DNA of 7,085 nucleotides from an uncultured Oribacterium sp. (GTDB lineage: Bacteria; Bacillota; Clostridia; Lachnospirales; Lachnospiraceae), in NCBI GenBank assembly GCA_934279105.1, contig CAKQWR010000102.1, positions 1-7,085 of the forward strand, in the 5' to 3' direction. Below the pieces are notes generated by a model that saw only the letters and a program-made list of their open reading frames with translations, made no database searches and had not been told where the DNA came from. Position 1 is the stretch's first letter; every line of letters begins with the position of its first letter. The translations under genes and the position numbers were made by a program. This document shows, in pieces, positions 1 to 6,683 of the stretch.

Positions 1-450
1 CATAAGATCGGCTTCATCTTCCAGCAGTACAACCTGCTTCCGAAGGATAACCTCGTGGACAATGTCTCCCTGCCGCTTCTCTATGCCGGACTTTCCAAGT
101 CTGATCAGCGGAAGCGTGCGATGAAGCAGCTCGAGCGCGTCGGTCTCGCCGACAAATGGATGCAGCATCCGGCACAGCTTTCCGGTGGTCAGCAGCAGCG
201 TGTGTCCATCGCACGGGCACTCGCCGGAGATCCGGAGCTCATCCTCGCCGATGAGCCGACCGGTGCTCTGGATAGTAAAACTTCTCGTCAGGTCATGGGC
301 TTTTTACAGGATATCAATCAGGACGGAACGACCGTGGTCATGATTACGCACGATAATGCATTGGCGCTCGAGGCGAAGCGTGTGATACGTATCTCGGACG
401 GTCGAGTCGTCTTCGATGGAAAAACGGAGGACTATGCTAAATTCATTTAA
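1..450 (+). CDS. ABC transporter ATP-binding protein, MacB/LolD/YknY type (5' end outside window)
   Basis: This is the C-terminal 149 residues of a nucleotide-binding subunit that hydrolyses ATP on the cytoplasmic face to drive the permease encoded next. The reading frame is open from base 1, so the start codon and Walker A lie upstream of the window. Visible in order are the Q-loop (FIFQQYNLLP, about fragment residues 5-14), the ABC signature LSGGQQQRVSIARAL (60-74), Walker B with catalytic Glu (LILADEPTGALD, D84/E85), and the H-loop (MITHD, His117). The wording of these motifs is typical of the LolD/MacB subfamily, in which the ATPase pairs with an FtsX-like permease. The stop codon overlaps the permease start by 17 nt, so the two are almost certainly co-translated. 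A membrane-fusion partner (MacA/YknX type) is often encoded upstream in such operons but cannot be seen here. The substrate is unknown; antimicrobial peptide or toxin export is known for some relatives. Family assignment is firm. Confidence 0.96.
   Translation, partial: HKIGFIFQQYNLLPKDNLVDNVSLPLLYAGLSKSDQRKRAMKQLERVGLADKWMQHPAQLSGGQQQRVSIARALAGDPELILADEPTGALDSKTSRQVMGFLQDINQDGTTVVMITHDNALALEAKRVIRISDGRVVFDGKTEDYAKFI
426..431 (+). promoter_or_regulatory. Ribosome binding site that sets the permease start
   Basis: GGAGGA lies just before ATG at 434, inside the end of the ATPase gene. It favours the start at 434 over the in-frame ATG at 416, which has no comparable site. The protein then begins MLNSFKLALKS, the usual N-terminus for MacB-type permeases. 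Confidence 0.75.
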
Positions 451-1624
451 ACTCGCACTTAAAAGCATATGGTCGAACCGACTCCGCTCATTTCTCACGA
501 TGCTTGGCATCATCATCGGTGTCGCCGCCGTCATCATCCTCGTCGGTATCGTCAACGGTGAAATGTCCTATATGACAGAAAGCTTCGCCTCGATGGGTAC
601 GAACCGGATTACGGTCAATGTGATAAATCTGCGGACGCGTTCCGTCGATGTCGATGACATGTATGCCTTTTATGAGGAACAGTCACAGTATTTTTCCTAC
701 ATGTCTCCGACGGTCACGGTCGGGGCTACGGTAAAGGTCGGAAATGAGAATTCCACGACGACGAAAACGACCGGCGTCTCCGAGGATTATCTGACCATTC
801 TCGACGAAAATCTGCTGCGTGGACGTTTTATTCAGTATGCCGATATCGCCGCACGTCAGAAAGTAGCGGTCATCGGCTACTACATCGCGACGACATACTA
901 TGATTCAGCGGAAGCAGCCATCGGTCAGAAAATCAGTGTGAATGGTGAAAAATACGAGATCGTCGGTGTCATCGAGCGACAGACATCTGCAAGCGATGAG
1001 CTGAGCGCCGGCGGTTCGGACGACACGCTCTACATTCCGTACACGGCAGCCGTCAAGCTTTCACGAAACGGTTCGGTAAACAATTATACCTTCTGCGTGC
1101 GGGATGAATACGTCGATCAGGCCACAACGATCAAAACCTATATCGAGGATTATCTTTACACGATTTTCAAGGACGATGATCTCTATACGGTCACTGCCAT
1201 GAGTGAGCTTCTCGATTCCATGAATGAGATGATCGGTACCATGTCGATGATGCTCGGCGGCATCGCCGGTATTTCCCTCCTGGTTGCCGGTGTCGGCGTC
1301 ATGAACATCATGCTGGTATCCGTTACCGAGCGTACGCGTGAAATCGGTATCAGAAAGGCCCTCGGTGCGAAACGCCGGACGATTCTTTCCCAGTTTGTCA
1401 TCGAGGCTGCGGTCACGAGCTCGATGGGCGGTTTCATCGGCATCGCCGTCGGTTTCATCGGCACGAGCGCTGCCGGTAAGATCATGGGCATCGATGCAGC
1501 ACCGACCTTCCTTTCGGTGCTGGTATCCTTCATGGTCTCCGTGATGATCGGCCTTCTCTTCGGTTACCTGCCGGCGAGACGTGCTGCAGCGCTGAACCCG
1601 ATCGACGCACTCCGCTCCGACTGA
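434..1624 (+). CDS. MacB/YknZ-type ABC transporter permease (FtsX family)
   Basis: This 396-residue membrane subunit works with the preceding ATPase. The N-terminal cytoplasmic helix (FKLALKSIWSNRLRS) leads into TM1 at about residues 20-40. A large extracytoplasmic MacB periplasmic-core-like domain follows (about 42-265). The C-terminal FtsX domain has three more membrane segments (about 273-295, 325-348 and 363-382). After TM2 comes the conserved cytoplasmic coupling motif TERTREIGIRKALGAKR (298-314), and the protein ends in the family's PARRAAALNPIDALR. Length and four-TM layout match the family. The start at 434 is chosen from its GGAGG site; an ATG at 416 would add six unlikely residues. 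In Gram-negative MacB the ATPase is fused to this domain; here they are separate genes, as in Bacillota. Known relatives export peptides, antibiotics or lipoproteins by a mechanotransmission cycle, but nothing here identifies the cargo. A terminator follows directly, so this is the last gene of its operon. Confidence 0.95.
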   Translation: MLNSFKLALKSIWSNRLRSFLTMLGIIIGVAAVIILVGIVNGEMSYMTESFASMGTNRITVNVINLRTRSVDVDDMYAFYEEQSQYFSYMSPTVTVGATVKVGNENSTTTKTTGVSEDYLTILDENLLRGRFIQYADIAARQKVAVIGYYIATTYYDSAEAAIGQKISVNGEKYEIVGVIERQTSASDELSAGGSDDTLYIPYTAAVKLSRNGSVNNYTFCVRDEYVDQATTIKTYIEDYLYTIFKDDDLYTVTAMSELLDSMNEMIGTMSMMLGGIAGISLLVAGVGVMNIMLVSVTERTREIGIRKALGAKRRTILSQFVIEAAVTSSMGGFIGIAVGFIGTSAAGKIMGIDAAPTFLSVLVSFMVSVMIGLLFGYLPARRAAALNPIDALRSD

Positions 1625-1630
1625 TTCTTT

Positions 1631-1659
1631 AGAAACGCCTTTACCGGCGTTTCTTTTTT
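1631..1659 (+). terminator. Intrinsic terminator of the ABC exporter operon
   Basis: A 9-bp perfect stem, AGAAACGCC (1631-1639) with GGCGTTTCT (1646-1654), has a 6-nt loop and runs into six Ts (1654-1659). It starts 6 nt after the permease stop codon. Confidence 0.92.
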
Positions 1660-1667
1660 GAGCCTGC

Positions 1668-1876
1668 GCTCCTGCGCAAATTCACAAACCAAACAGTTTC
1701 CCAAATTCAGCATTGCTGCTTTACACAAACGAATTGATTTCGAAAAAACCGCATTGCTAGAGATTTACAAACGGAAGCATTGCTGAAAATTAGCATTGCT
1801 GTTTTGACACAAACAAAACCATTTTCAAAAAACAGCATTGCTTCGAAAACATGGTTTTTATACAAAAGAGAAGTTC
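1668..1876. repeat. Degenerate ~42-bp tandem repeat array (core GCATTGCT ... CACAAAC)
   Basis: GCATTGCT occurs at 1710, 1751, 1777, 1793 and 1835. Four of these (1710, 1751, 1793, 1835) are spaced 41, 42 and 42 bp. A second motif, CACAAAC or TACAAAC, recurs 14-15 bases into the unit at 1683, 1724, 1766 and 1808, again 41-42 bp apart. A third shared part is an A-rich stretch before the next core (such as TTTCGAAAAAAC and TTTTCAAAAAAC). This gives three good units (1710-1834), a decayed unit before them and a diverged one after. The copy at 1777 is an extra core inside the second unit. The spacers are not unique sequences and the units are too divergent for a CRISPR array. On the minus strand the period of 42 appears as a 14-residue repeat with the shared residues VC(V)K, but this looks non-coding. 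Confidence 0.75.
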
Positions 1877-1884
1877 TCACAGAA

Positions 1885-1910
1885 TCAGCATTGTTTTTGG
1901 GCAATGCTGA
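1885..1910. repeat. Inverted repeat built from the array core
   Basis: TCAGCATTG (1885-1893) and CAATGCTGA (1902-1910) are perfect 9-bp inverted arms around an 8-base spacer, TTTTTGGG. The arms match the core of the neighbouring tandem array, so this is a copy of the core facing an inverted copy. There is no T-run after it, so it is not an intrinsic terminator for + strand transcripts. Confidence 0.75.
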
Positions 1911-2035
1911 AAGGCAGGAACTGCATGTATTGTGTGTGATTTCGCTTTCTAAGAGCGGCCAGACTTGATAAACAGCAATGTAAAATTTTGAAAACTTCTT
2001 CATTTGGGAAAACCCTTAATTTATGTAATTTTTTA

Positions 2036-2065
2036 TTTACAATTCGTGGGATGCAGTGGTATGAT
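2036..2065 (+). promoter_or_regulatory. Probable sigma-A promoter of pyrG
   Basis: TTTACA (2036-2041) is separated by 18 bp from TATGAT (2060-2065), and the -10 is extended by TG one base upstream (TGGTATGAT). Transcription would start near 2072, giving a leader of about 245 nt before pyrG. It lies in AT-rich DNA just upstream of the structured leader. A TATAAT at 2123-2128 is a competing -10 but lacks a recognisable -35. Confidence 0.55.
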
Positions 2066-2119
2066 TCTCCTGTTTTTATGGGCGCTGGAAATACGCGAAG
2101 CGGTTTTCTGATGGCCTGA

Positions 2120-2136
2120 GGGTATAATCCATACCC
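2120..2136. repeat. Small palindrome overlapping a TATAAT box
   Basis: GGGTAT (2120-2125) and ATACCC (2131-2136) are perfect 6-bp inverted arms around AATCC, and the left arm runs into TATAAT (2123-2128). It could be a small leader hairpin if transcription starts near 2072, or an operator if TATAAT is a real -10. The sequence does not choose between these. Confidence 0.4.
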
Positions 2137-2166
2137 GAATGAAAGCAATTACTACATATACGATTT

Positions 2167-2228
2167 GAGGTGGCAATGGCGTCACAGGGGCAAGGAAGAG
2201 TGTCCCTGCGTCAGGTCACCTCTTTTTT
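2167..2228 (+). terminator. Terminator-like (attenuator) structure in the pyrG leader
   Basis: GAGGTGGC (2167-2174) pairs with GTCACCTC (2215-2222), eight pairs including one G·U, and is followed immediately by six Ts (2223-2228). Inside it sits a second hairpin, CAGGGGCA (2185-2192) with TGTCCCTG (2201-2208), eight pairs with one G·U and an 8-nt loop. A terminator placed about 90 nt before a start codon, in the same transcript, is the classic form of transcription attenuation. In Bacillus subtilis pyrG is known to be controlled by a leader terminator that responds to CTP through G addition at the 5' end. I do not see the GGG transcription start that this mechanism needs, so the signal here is open. 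Confidence 0.6.
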
Positions 2229-2267
2229 ATGCATCGCTGCCGCAGAAGCTGCGGGTAGTGAATGCAT
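2229..2267 (+). promoter_or_regulatory. Long hairpin in pyrG leader
   Basis: ATGCAT (2229-2234) pairs with ATGCAT (2262-2267). It is continued by 2235-2239 with 2256-2260 (five pairs, two G·U), and then CCGCAG (2240-2245) with CTGCGG (2249-2254) around an AAG loop. A2261 and G2255 are bulged. This makes about 17 pairs starting directly after the T-run of the terminator-like element. There is no T-run after it, so it is a leader structure and not a terminator. Confidence 0.6.
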
Positions 2268-2271
2268 GGCG

Positions 2272-2295
2272 AGTGAAGCATTGGCCTGCTTCACT
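2272..2295 (+). promoter_or_regulatory. Hairpin just upstream of pyrG ribosome binding site
   Basis: AGTGAAGCA (2272-2280) and TGCTTCACT (2287-2295) are perfect 9-bp arms around TTGGCC. The hairpin ends 12 nt before the Shine-Dalgarno run at 2308, close enough to affect ribosome access or mRNA stability. Confidence 0.65.
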
Positions 2296-2317
2296 TGGGA
2301 GTACGAAAGGGGAGCAT

Positions 2318-3913
2318 ATGATCAAGTACGTATTTGTCACCGGCGGCGTCGTTTCCGGACTCGGAAAAGGTATTACAGCGGCATCTCTCGGTCGTCTTCT
2401 GAAGGCGCGTGGATATAAGGTTACCATGCAGAAGTTCGATCCATATATCAATATCGATCCGGGTACGATGAACCCGATTCAGCATGGTGAGGTTTTCGTC
2501 ACGGATGATGGCACGGAAACGGACCTCGATCTCGGTCACTATGAGCGTTTCATCGATGAGTCGCTGGATCATCGGAGCAATGTTACCTCCGGTAAGGTGT
2601 ACTGGTCTGTTCTTAATAAGGAGCGTCATGGAGAGTATGAGGGCCATACGGTACAGGTCATCCCGCATATCACAAACGAGATCAAGAGCGATTTCTATCA
2701 TTCAGATGACAAGGATGAAGACCGTATCGCCATCATCGAGGTCGGCGGAACCGTCGGTGATATCGAGTCACAGCCATTTCTCGAGGCGATTCGCCAGTTC
2801 CAGCAGGAGGTCGGTCATGAGAATGCCATCATGATTCACGTCACACTGATTCCGTATCTGCATGCTTCGGAAGAGCTGAAGACGAAGCCGACACAGATGA
2901 GTGTGCGCGAGCTGCAGCGACTCGGTCTGCAGGCGGATATCCTCGTCTGTCGTACAGAGTATCCGATTCCGCAGGATATTCGTGAGAAGATCGGTCTTTT
3001 CTGTAATGTACCGGCAAACCATGTCCTGCAGAATACCAATGCAGAATTCATTTATGAAGTGCCGCTCATGATGGAGCACGAGCATCTCGCGCAGTCTGTC
3101 CTCGAGTGTCTCCACCTGCCATGCCCAGAGCCGAATCTTACGGACTGGACACAGATGGTCGAGAACCTGCGCCATCCGAGCCGGGAGACGGTCATCGCCA
3201 TCGTCGGCAAGTATACGCAGCTGCATGATGCGTACCTGAGTGTCGTTGAAGCCCTCAAGCATGGCGGAATCGCGAACCGCGCAAAGGTAAAAATCCGCTG
3301 GGTAGACTCTGAAGAGATCGAGAAGTCCGGTGCAGAAACCCTGCTTGCCGGAGTGAATGGCATCCTGGTTCCGGGCGGTTTCGGTTCCCGTGGTATCGAG
3401 GGCATGATTATGGCGGCGCAGTATGCACGTGAGCATAAGCTGCCATATCTCGGGATCTGTCTCGGCATGCAGATCGCCATCATTGAGTTCGCACGAAACG
3501 TGCTGGGCTGGAAAGACGCAAACTCGACAGAGTTTGATCCGAACACGGAGCATCCGGTCATCGATCTGATGCCGGAGCAGAAGAGTGTCACCGATCTCGG
3601 TGGTACGATGCGTCTCGGTGCTTACCCATGTGTGCTGAGCGATGACTCAAAGGCACATGCACTTTATGGAACGACACAGATTTCCGAGCGTCATCGTCAT
3701 CGTTATGAGGTCAATAATGACTTCCGTGCAGAACTCGAGGAGGCCGGTATGCAGCTGGTCGGCCAGTCACCGGACGGCCATATCGTGGAGATGATCGAGC
3801 TGGCGGATCATCCGTATTTCGTGGCAACCCAGGCGCATCCGGAGTTTAAGTCACGCCCGAATAACGCGCACCCGCTGTTCCGCGGCCTGATCGAGGCATC
3901 TCTCCGTAAGTGA
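2318..3913 (+). CDS. pyrG: CTP synthase (glutamine-hydrolysing)
   Basis: This cytosolic enzyme converts UTP to CTP using ATP and ammonia from glutamine, the last step of pyrimidine nucleotide synthesis. At 531 residues it is within or slightly below the usual size (545 in E. coli). The N-terminal amidoligase domain (about 1-265) begins [19 protein letters not shown] with the P-loop-like SGLGKG (13-18). It continues with the [13 protein letters not shown] and [16 protein letters not shown] segments (D70 corresponds to a Mg ligand) and [11 protein letters not shown] (E141). The C-terminal class I glutaminase domain has PGGFGSRG, the nucleophile Cys381 in LGICLGMQ, and the His507/Glu509 pair in AHPEFKSRP. 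All catalytic residues are present. The start is ATG 2318, preceded by AGGGGAG (2308-2314). An in-frame TTG at 2165 would run through the leader hairpins and add 51 unrelated residues. The gene stands alone, with its own structured leader and no obvious terminator after it. Confidence 0.98.
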   Translation: MIKYVFVTGGVVSGLGKGITAASLGRLLKARGYKVTMQKFDPYINIDPGTMNPIQHGEVFVTDDGTETDLDLGHYERFIDESLDHRSNVTSGKVYWSVLNKERHGEYEGHTVQVIPHITNEIKSDFYHSDDKDEDRIAIIEVGGTVGDIESQPFLEAIRQFQQEVGHENAIMIHVTLIPYLHASEELKTKPTQMSVRELQRLGLQADILVCRTEYPIPQDIREKIGLFCNVPANHVLQNTNAEFIYEVPLMMEHEHLAQSVLECLHLPCPEPNLTDWTQMVENLRHPSRETVIAIVGKYTQLHDAYLSVVEALKHGGIANRAKVKIRWVDSEEIEKSGAETLLAGVNGILVPGGFGSRGIEGMIMAAQYAREHKLPYLGICLGMQIAIIEFARNVLGWKDANSTEFDPNTEHPVIDLMPEQKSVTDLGGTMRLGAYPCVLSDDSKAHALYGTTQISERHRHRYEVNNDFRAELEEAGMQLVGQSPDGHIVEMIELADHPYFVATQAHPEFKSRPNNAHPLFRGLIEASLRK

Positions 3914-3965
3914 TCCTGATTCACATTCACGCTTGTTCATATGATGATTTACGTGTTGACAGATA

Positions 3966-3974
3966 TGGTATTCT
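3966..3974 (+). promoter_or_regulatory. Possible extended -10 promoter element for the metal exporter
   Basis: TGGTATTCT is an extended -10 with TG in the right place, but no good -35 lies 17 bp before it. A perfect TTGACA at 3956-3961 is only 7 bp away and cannot pair with it. The nearest alternative is read-through from pyrG, since no terminator is visible between the genes. Confidence 0.3.
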
Positions 3975-3979
3975 GAATG

Positions 3980-3994
3980 TCGGCGATACGCCGA
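3980..3994 (+). promoter_or_regulatory. Short hairpin before the exporter ribosome binding site
   Basis: TCGGCG (3980-3985) pairs with CGCCGA (3989-3994) around ATA, 2 nt before the Shine-Dalgarno sequence AAGGAG (3997-4002). It has no T-run, so it is more likely a 5' UTR element than a pyrG terminator. Confidence 0.5.
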
Positions 3995-4014
3995 TAAAGG
4001 AGACATAATAGTTC

Positions 4015-5067
4015 ATGGAAATAATGTTAGATGCACTTATGGATGCGATACTCGATACCGCAAAGCTGATTCCATTTCTGTTCATCACGTATATGGGCAT
4101 GGAGTACCTTGAGCATAAGGCCGAAAAACACACGACGGGCATGCTGGAAAGAGCGGGCCATTTCGGACCGCTGATCGGAGCGCTGGTCGGTGTACTTCCG
4201 CAGTGCGGATTTTCTGCCGCTGCCTCCAGTCTGTTTGCAGGTGGCGTGATTTCGGTTGGCACCCTGATTGCGGTATTTCTGTCCACTTCCGATGAGATGC
4301 TGCCGATTTTTATATCGGAAGGCGTTCATCCGGGAACGATGCTGAAAATTCTGGCTGCGAAGGCCATCCTCGGTCTCGTGAGTGGTGTCCTGCTCGATAT
4401 TTTTATGCATCATGGTCGTCATACGAAAGCGCCGGAAAAGCATATTCATGACCTCTGCGTACATGAGCACTGTGCCTGCGATGACGATGAAGAGGCAGAA
4501 GAGGAGCATGACCATGCGATGATAGCACATGAAGAGCATCCACTGCATGTGCAGGTGACCGACACTTCCACGCATGTACATGGTCATGAGGAGGCGGATG
4601 AACACAAGCACGAGCATGATGATCATCATGGTCATGCACATGCCGGTCATCATCATCACGAGAAGGGCTTCCGTGGCATTGCGATGCCGGCGTTGCACCA
4701 TACGATTCAGATCACCGCGTTTATTTTCTTCATCACTCTGGTGATCACACTGCTTGTCGAAGGCATTGGTGCCGAGGCCATCGGTCACTTCTTGTCAGGT
4801 AAGCCGGTCATCGGTGTTTTCCTCGCAGGTGTCGTCGGTTTGATTCCGAACTGCGCCGCGTCCGTCAGCATTACCCAGCTGTATCTGATGGGCATCCTCA
4901 ATGCAGGTCAGATGATGGCCGGACTGCTGGTAGGGGCAGGTGTGGGTCTGCTCGTACTGTTCCGCACGAATGATCATCCGAATGAAAACCTGCGAATCAC
5001 CATTATTTTATATTCGCTCGGTGTCTTCTGGGGCCTTTTGATCGAGTATCTCGGCATCGTATTCTGA
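4015..5067 (+). CDS. Putative heavy-metal exporter, 10-TM ArsP_2-like permease with His-rich loop
   Basis: This 350-residue polytopic membrane protein resembles the putative metal permease family annotated variously as 10-TM heavy-metal exporter, arsenic efflux protein or putative manganese transporter. Two hydrophobic halves carry related motifs: GALVGVLPQCGFSAAASS (55-72) and GVVGLIPNCAASVSI (272-286). These point to an internal duplication with a Pro-x-Cys in each half, and the two cysteines (Cys64, Cys280) are candidate metal ligands. Between the halves lies a hydrophilic loop of about 86 residues (132-217) with about 26 histidines, many Asp/Glu and a CVHEHCAC cluster (148-155), clearly suited to binding divalent metal. 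The start at 4015 has AAGGAG 12 nt upstream, a long spacing, but stops in frame at 4006 and 4009 exclude an earlier start. A strong terminator follows. The family call comes from memory of motifs; the metal (Zn, Cu, Mn or another) cannot be read from the sequence. Confidence 0.82.
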   Translation: MEIMLDALMDAILDTAKLIPFLFITYMGMEYLEHKAEKHTTGMLERAGHFGPLIGALVGVLPQCGFSAAASSLFAGGVISVGTLIAVFLSTSDEMLPIFISEGVHPGTMLKILAAKAILGLVSGVLLDIFMHHGRHTKAPEKHIHDLCVHEHCACDDDEEAEEEHDHAMIAHEEHPLHVQVTDTSTHVHGHEEADEHKHEHDDHHGHAHAGHHHHEKGFRGIAMPALHHTIQITAFIFFITLVITLLVEGIGAEAIGHFLSGKPVIGVFLAGVVGLIPNCAASVSITQLYLMGILNAGQMMAGLLVGAGVGLLVLFRTNDHPNENLRITIILYSLGVFWGLLIEYLGIVF

Positions 5068-5082
5068 TATTTTAACATTTAC

Positions 5083-5123
5083 GCATCGGCGCATTCCATA
5101 TGTGATGTGCCGATGCTCTTTTT
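5083..5123 (+). terminator. Intrinsic terminator of the metal exporter gene
   Basis: A 12-pair stem joins 5083-5094 (GCATCGGCGCAT) and 5105-5116 (ATGTGCCGATGC) with one G·U pair and a 10-nt loop, and is followed by TCTTTTT. It lies 15 nt after the stop codon. Confidence 0.92.
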
Positions 5124-5234
5124 GTATTATAGAGATACGATGTCACTTTCCTGCTTCTGAATGCATATAGAAGGAGTCGTCATTCCGAATTGGTAGATGC
5201 AAAAATAGAAAAAAATGTTTAAAATAGAGTATCT

Positions 5235-5257
5235 GTCGTTTCTTTCGAAAGGAAGAC
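5235..5257 (+). promoter_or_regulatory. Hairpin in the symporter 5' region
   Basis: GTC-G-TTTCTT (5235-5244) pairs with AAGGAAGAC (5249-5257) around a TCGA loop, with one bulged G and one T·G pair. The centre is the palindrome CTTTCGAAAG (5242-5251). It ends 24 nt before the Shine-Dalgarno run at 5282 and may be an untranslated-region structure or an operator. I found no convincing -35/-10 pair in 5124-5281. Confidence 0.4.
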
Positions 5258-5296
5258 TAGCTTCAGAAGATATTATTTTATAGGGGAGAAATAACT

Positions 5297-6673
5297 ATGG
5301 GTAAACGAGAAGGGTTCAAATCCCGCATTGGCTTCATCCTGGTAAGTGCAGGATGTGCCATCGGTATCGGAAACGTCTGGAAGTTTCCGTATCTGGTCGG
5401 ACAGAATGGCGGCGGTATCTTCGTACTGTTCTATCTGATCTTTCTGGTCATCATGGGTATTCCTGTGCTGACGATGGAGCTTGCGGTCGGACGTGGATCG
5501 CATAAGAGCGCTGTTCGCGCATATGAAACACTGGAACCGAAAGGGAGCAAGTGGCATATTCATGGCTGGTTTGCGACGGCGGGTTCCTACCTTCTGATGA
5601 TGTACTACACGACGGTATCCGGCTGGATGCTGTCCTACTTCTTCAAGTTTATACTGGGCGTCTTCGATGGCATCAGCACAGAGGCAGCAGATGATGTTTT
5701 TGCGAAGCTGATGAATTCTCCGGAGGAGATGATGCTGTGCATGGTCGTAACCGTTCTGGCCGGCTTCCTCGTCTGCTCCTTCGGTCTGCAGAAGGGACTC
5801 GAAAAGGTGACGACCGTCATGATGACGGCACTGCTCGCACTGATTGTCGTGCTTGCTTTCCACAGCCTGACGCTGCCGAACTCCGCAGAAGGAACGCGTT
5901 TCTATCTGATTCCGAGTCTCGCACGTGTCGCGGAGCAGGGAAACGGAAGCATGCTGAAAGGTTTCGGCTCCGTTGTCTCCGCAGCCATGAATCAGGCCTT
6001 CTTTACGCTGAGCCTCGGTATCGCCTGTATCGAAATCTTCGGTTCCTACATGTCCGATGACTATACGCTGGTCGGAGAGTCGGCACGCATCTGCGTACTG
6101 GATACCTTCGTGGCCATCATGTCCGGGCTCATCATCTTCCCGGCCTGCTTCGCGTTTCACGTACAGCCGGATGCCGGACCAAGTCTCATTTTCCTGACAC
6201 TGCCGAAGGTATTTATGAATATGAAGGGCGGTCGCCTCTGGGGCTCTCTGTTCTTCCTGTTCATGACGTTCGCAAGCTTCAGTACCGTCATCACCGTTTT
6301 TGAGAATCTGCTTTCGACCTCCATCGATAATTTCGGCTGGGAGCGAAAGAAGGCAGTATACCGGAACTGCATCTTCGTACTGCTCACCAGTGTACCGTGT
6401 GTTCTCGGCTTCAATCTCTGGTCAAACCTTCAGATCATCGGTACCCGTGGCGTGCTAGATTCCGAGGATTTCCTCGTTTCAAATCTCCTGCTTCCGGCAG
6501 GCTCACTCATCTACCTTCTGTTCTGTGTAAGTAAGTGGGGCTGGGGCTTCGACGCCTACCTCGCAGAGTGTAATAAAGGCGAGGGCCCGAAACTGCCGGC
6601 AGCCATCAAGCCATACCTTCAGTATGTCCTGCCGGTGCTGATCCTTATCATCCTGATTCAGGGCCTGATGTAA
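5297..6673 (+). CDS. Sodium-dependent amino-acid symporter, NSS (SNF) family
   Basis: This 458-residue inner-membrane carrier takes up an amino acid or related compound with Na+, and is related to LeuT, MhsT and TnaT. The N-terminus (KREGFKSRIGFIL) aligns with LeuT. The unwound TM1 segment reads SAGCAIGIGNVWKFPY (17-32), with Gly19, Ala21, Ile22 and Asn26 at the sodium-site positions; Lys29 stands where LeuT has gate residue Arg30. TM6 holds FFTLSLG (235-241, Thr237 matching LeuT Thr254). TM8 holds FASFST (325-330), matching the Na2-site Ala/Thr/Ser. EL4 shows the usual GPSLIFLTLP (294-303). Length and a single final helix (about 440-458) fit the 11-TM bacterial form rather than the 12-TM LeuT form. 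The start ATG has AGGGGAG (5282-5288) 8 nt upstream. The substrate is not determinable. No terminator follows; a giant hairpin begins 10 nt after the stop. Confidence 0.95.
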   Translation: MGKREGFKSRIGFILVSAGCAIGIGNVWKFPYLVGQNGGGIFVLFYLIFLVIMGIPVLTMELAVGRGSHKSAVRAYETLEPKGSKWHIHGWFATAGSYLLMMYYTTVSGWMLSYFFKFILGVFDGISTEAADDVFAKLMNSPEEMMLCMVVTVLAGFLVCSFGLQKGLEKVTTVMMTALLALIVVLAFHSLTLPNSAEGTRFYLIPSLARVAEQGNGSMLKGFGSVVSAAMNQAFFTLSLGIACIEIFGSYMSDDYTLVGESARICVLDTFVAIMSGLIIFPACFAFHVQPDAGPSLIFLTLPKVFMNMKGGRLWGSLFFLFMTFASFSTVITVFENLLSTSIDNFGWERKKAVYRNCIFVLLTSVPCVLGFNLWSNLQIIGTRGVLDSEDFLVSNLLLPAGSLIYLLFCVSKWGWGFDAYLAECNKGEGPKLPAAIKPYLQYVLPVLILIILIQGLM

Positions 6674-6683
6674 GACAGACATA

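Larger units (their letters stand above)
1660..2317. other. 658-bp non-coding interval between exporter operon and pyrG
   Basis: I see no credible gene here. Open frames on both strands are short, rich in Phe/Cys or made of the repeat, and lack good ribosome binding sites. The left part (about 1668-1910) is AT-rich and repetitive. The middle (about 1911-2035) is AT-rich with one inverted partial copy of the repeat core (GCAATG at 1975-1980) and nothing else I recognise. The right part (2036-2317) holds the likely pyrG promoter and a structured leader; these are entered separately. Confidence 0.8.

Noticed and set aside
416..433. Earlier ATG for the permease
   Set aside because: It lacks a ribosome binding site and adds six residues not typical of the family; GGAGG sits in front of ATG 434.
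1710..1842. CRISPR array
   Set aside because: The repeated core is only 8 bp, one copy falls out of register at 1777, and the intervening sequences share motifs instead of being unique.
1707..2003. - strand open frame of 98 codons with a 14-residue repeat
   Set aside because: The repetition comes from the 42-bp DNA repeat. The frame has no convincing ribosome binding site and resembles no family, so coding is unlikely.
2167..2181. T-box-like sequence GAGGTGGCAATGGCG in the pyrG leader
   Set aside because: It resembles the T-box antiterminator only loosely: the ACC after UGGN is missing, no stem I with a specifier loop is evident, and pyrG is not an amino-acid or tRNA-charging gene.
2215..2228. 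Similarity of GTCACCTCTTTTTT to the 3' end of 16S rRNA
   Set aside because: It is short and explained by the terminator-like helix plus T-run; no other 16S sequence is present.
3956..3961. Perfect TTGACA as -35 of the metal exporter promoter
   Set aside because: Positions 16-18 bp downstream (3978-3985) are GC-rich and bear no -10; the TATTCT at 3969 is only 7 bp away.
5190..5276. Promoter for the symporter gene (TTGGTA, TAAAAT or TATTAT boxes)
   Set aside because: None of the candidate -35 and -10 boxes falls within 16-18 bp of a partner, so no promoter is claimed.
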